From Chaetomium olivaceum (lineage: Eukaryota > Ascomycota > Sordariomycetes > Sordariales > Chaetomiaceae), in NCBI GenBank assembly GCA_039881045.1, contig JAYWVB010000014.1:558001-622000 (forward strand): a stretch of DNA of 64,000 nt, given 5' to 3'. Made by a program: the position numbers and the translations under genes. This document shows positions 61,301 through 64,000 of the stretch, in pieces. The notes beneath the pieces are model-generated. The model did no database searches, had not been told where the DNA came from, and worked only from the letters and a program-made list of their open reading frames with translations. How positions within the stretch are numbered: position 1 is the stretch's first letter; each line of letters opens with the position of its first letter.

Positions 61301-64000
61301 CTGGTTTGCCGAGGCCGTTTTCATGACACACATTCAAAGCCGCCGAGGCCAGCAGTGTTGTCAAGCTGAGGGGAAAGTCTGTCCTTTTGACCTCTGGTTG
61401 GCCGAGGCAGGGCGAGTTTGGGGTTGAACACCTGTCTCTCCGTCCCACCGTCGACGCCATCAGGTACATCCAGATCCATATACCCATCACACCTACCTCG
61501 AAACTCTGCGAGATGGGCGTTGCCACTCAGCGTGCCCTTTGATTTTCCACCCGAAGCTTGGTATTAGGAGCAAGATACCCCCGCCTTCTATGGGTTCTAG
61601 GCCCGTCGTTGGGCAGTTGATAACGGGGGGATAGGCGTCCTGCCACAGCCATGATGTAGTTCCAGAAACCGTCACGGCGACTCTAACGTACGTGACAGTC
61701 CCGAAGGACTCCTGAGAGCGCCGAAAATGAAGGCCGAGATTCCAAGCTGAAAGTTCACCCAAGGCATACGGGACGGGCCATACTCTTTCCAACCAAGCCC
61801 ACAATTCTAGGCGATGATGGCGCGTTCTCCCTACCTGGACTTAGGGGCAACTTGGAGTCCCTCAGCCCTCATTCCTCTCACGCCCCGAACAGGCGAAGAT
61901 CACGGCAAACCAGATCCGGACCACTGAGCATACCGTTGAGGCTCCTCAACAATCACGTCAGCTTTAAGGTAGATCCCCCCAACCGTGTCTCCCGTGTCGA
62001 AAGATGCTCATTGGCAACGATGGCCAGTCTTGCCTCCAACTAACGCGCGACTGGCCCCTAGCCCCTCGCCCCTAGTGGCGTGCTGCTTCGTCCGGGGAAC
62101 AAAGTTGCCACGGTTCATAGGCCCAAGCCTCTCCGATCCAGCCAAATGGGCGAGGCGATGGCCGCCGCAATCGAGCTGCTCTCGCGCCCCGTCTTCTCAC
62201 CTCAGCGAACCAAGCGAGAGGGACCAGGAAAGGGTCAGCTGCAACCTGCACACGGCCATCACCAACAACCCAGACTAGCGCTTTGTCGAGGGCTTCTTCT
62301 TCCCATCGCTGGAGCGATCCGGACCGTGAGCCGGGTCCGCGGCCTGAGGTAGGTGCAGATGGCTGATATTCCATTTGATATCGCCATGTCGCAACACTCC
62401 ACGAATCATGTGACGAATCCGAGATGGGCAACCCGAGACGGAGCGGTCCTTTCCTTCCTTCCTAAGTCGAAGATGGAAGATCCCCGTCGCTAAGGAGGTC
62501 GCTGGCTCAAAATACCACTCAGCTCTGGCCTCGACCCTGCCTCTCTCTGCGGCTGCGGCTGCGGCCTAGGCCGGCCAGCCCCTCAGTCGTTAGAGCGACT
62601 CCCTTCAAGGAGGGTACGGTCTTCCAGTGGGTTGGGCTGTGATAACTGATCGACTTCCACAGACCCTCTCGGCGGTTGAGGGGTAACTATGCCGAGCCGT
62701 CGGTGGGTAAAGCTGATCGTCTGTTGAGTGGCCAGCAGTCAGGGGCCGACGGACGGGATAAGGCGAGCCGGGCGGGTGTCTCTTTTGATAAGCTTGAATC
62801 AAAACCCAGGCCATCACCATCTCCTCACGGCGCTCCAGGTTGTAGAAACTCGATTCACTCGTTTTGAATCACGCTTACCCCCGGGGCACAGGGGAAATCG
62901 GATCAACAAAGGAAGTTTTTTTTTCCCCGGGCCGGCGTCGGCATGGTTGGCCAACGGCAACACGGTGCCAGGTGCTGGACCGACAGGACTCATAAACTGG
63001 CTAAAGGGCACCCAAGACTCGCTTTGCTGCAATGCTGCCCTCCTCAACTTAGATCAGCATGCTGCCCTTGGAGCGGATGGCCTCGTTCGGCGCTTTTTGG
63101 AGGGGGTGGGATGCCTTCCACTGACTTCTCATGCACAGGAGAAGCAGCGATGCATCTACTGTACACTTCTCCGTACACACGACCCTTATCTCTGAATCCT
63201 GCCAGCCGGCCCTGTCACACTGCCGGCTACTTATGCAACGAGGCCGGAAAGGCAGGTCGATAACGTCGGGACGGGAGGACCATGAGAACCGCACCAAGCA
63301 CGAACACTCGTCTCCGCAGATTGCTCAATGCTCACTCAAGGATACAACAACGGTCCGAGAACATTCACACACGATCGGTCACCGCAAAGGGCAGCTCACC
63401 TTTTTTTGAACCATTTTCTTCTCGGCAGTTGCCGTAGGCACAGGGCAGCATTGGCTTCCCACCGCCTTTCGTCTGGCCGGCGCCCCACCGCTCACCGCCC
63501 TCCTGAAAATCCACCCGGGGATCCCGGCCGGTTGCTCGATCCCCGGCAAACCCCACCGTCACAGCCCACCAACCGAAAGATCAACAGGTCCCGGCCCGTC
63601 TAGACGACATGGGACAACAAACTTTTTTGAAACATTTGTGAGGGATGCGAACCTCATGATCTCTTCTGGCCGGAAATCATCATTTTGCTCGTGGCAGCCA
63701 CCGACCCGAGGAGTCGTATTCCTTCGACTTATTTTTGGCCGCGGGGAAAGGAGGGGTTCGAGGTCAGAAACGCGGGGTTGGGCTCGCCTCCCCGGGGCGA
63801 CCACCCGCCAGCCATTGCATCGGGGGAATTAATCGAATTGAGATAGGAGAGCGGGAGGTTAAAAAACCATCGGGGGCTGGGGAGGCCCTTTTGCGCAGGT
63901 GCTAACGCCATGGCATGGACAGCGAAGTTTCTTCCCATGGCAACGGGGCAGGTTCGGATCACCTTTCGCTTGGTTTGCATCCATCATTCTCCATTCTCCA
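55376..64000. other. Gene-free expanse of about 8.6 kb, right of the glycosyltransferase gene
   Basis: Includes the glycosyltransferase promoter and leader (pyrimidine/purine-biased, about 55400-56130). Beyond that I find no convincing coding region, RNA gene, inverted repeat or transposon remnant up to the window end. Frames of 150-230 codons (for example 60562-61260 +) lack family-like segments, and most lack an ATG in good context. Simple sequence: GTACCCC units at 56331-56375 and a T run near 58077-58088. Confidence 0.5.
56331..56375. repeat. GTACCCC-type heptamer array
   Basis: Five imperfect copies of a GTACCCC(A/C) unit in tandem, about 950 bp upstream of the glycosyltransferase start. 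Non-coding. Confidence 0.8.

Noticed and set aside
62575..62640. tRNA-like string CCTCAGTCGTTAGAGCGACT followed by a CTCC-CTTCAAG-GAGG hairpin
   Set aside because: The D arm has a mismatch, there is no T arm with TTCGA, no acceptor stem closes, and the implied anticodon would read a stop codon. Probably chance.
44887..64000. RIP-degraded transposon island
   Set aside because: The stretches are not AT-rich and show no excess of TA over CA-type changes by eye; no reverse transcriptase, transposase or long terminal repeat is recognisable.

Overview
The window is nuclear DNA of a filamentous ascomycete. Genes have short introns (about 48-126 nt, GTRNGY donors, CTRAC-type branch points, CAG/TAG acceptors) and GC-rich third codon positions, and the proteins are long with disordered, polyQ and Pro/Gly-rich tails. 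Gene content and protein style suggest Sordariomycetes, perhaps Sordariales; that placement comes from general knowledge, not from a search. I see no bacterial, viral, CRISPR, rRNA or confident tRNA feature, and no intact transposon.

Layout. 1-777 (-): 5' part of a proline-rich repeat protein running off the left edge. 1587-4120 (-): vacuolar Ca2+/H+ exchanger with a probable 3-nt micro-exon. 5677-11451 (-): very long PhoD-like phosphatase-domain protein. 13230-14280 (+): unknown protein, followed by an orphan exon-like stretch to 14896. 16214-18928 (+): kexin (KEX2), convergent with the Snx4/Atg24 sorting nexin at 19613-21131 (-). 21942-23671 (-): LETM1/Mdm38, divergent from adenylate kinase 2 at 25125-26009 (+). 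27366-29307 (+): secreted GH76-type hydrolase. 29825-30490 (+): exon-junction-complex protein Y14. 32081-35669 (-): Kin4-type protein kinase. 38559-40168 (-): GPI inositol acyltransferase GWT1. 41204-42440 (+): BTB-like fungal protein. 43116-44886 (+): P-loop protein with hypervariable insertions. 53657-55375 (-): type 2 glycosyltransferase, alone between two gene-free stretches of about 8.7 kb each.

Links between genes. This is ordinary core-genome territory with no cluster. Several products share compartments: KEX2, Snx4, GWT1, the exchanger, the GH76 enzyme and the glycosyltransferase belong to the secretory, endosomal, vacuolar or cell-wall systems; LETM1 and adenylate kinase 2 are mitochondrial and share one divergent intergenic region.

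Main caution. Eleven of fifteen gene models carry at least one 1-2 nt frame break, mostly a missing base in a short C/G run, with family-like coding sequence resuming at once in the shifted frame. Essential genes such as KEX2, GWT1 and LETM1 are affected, so consensus error is likelier than real pseudogenes. Coding lengths below assume the breaks are repaired, and each total is then a multiple of three. The strongest biological oddity is the micro-exon in the exchanger.
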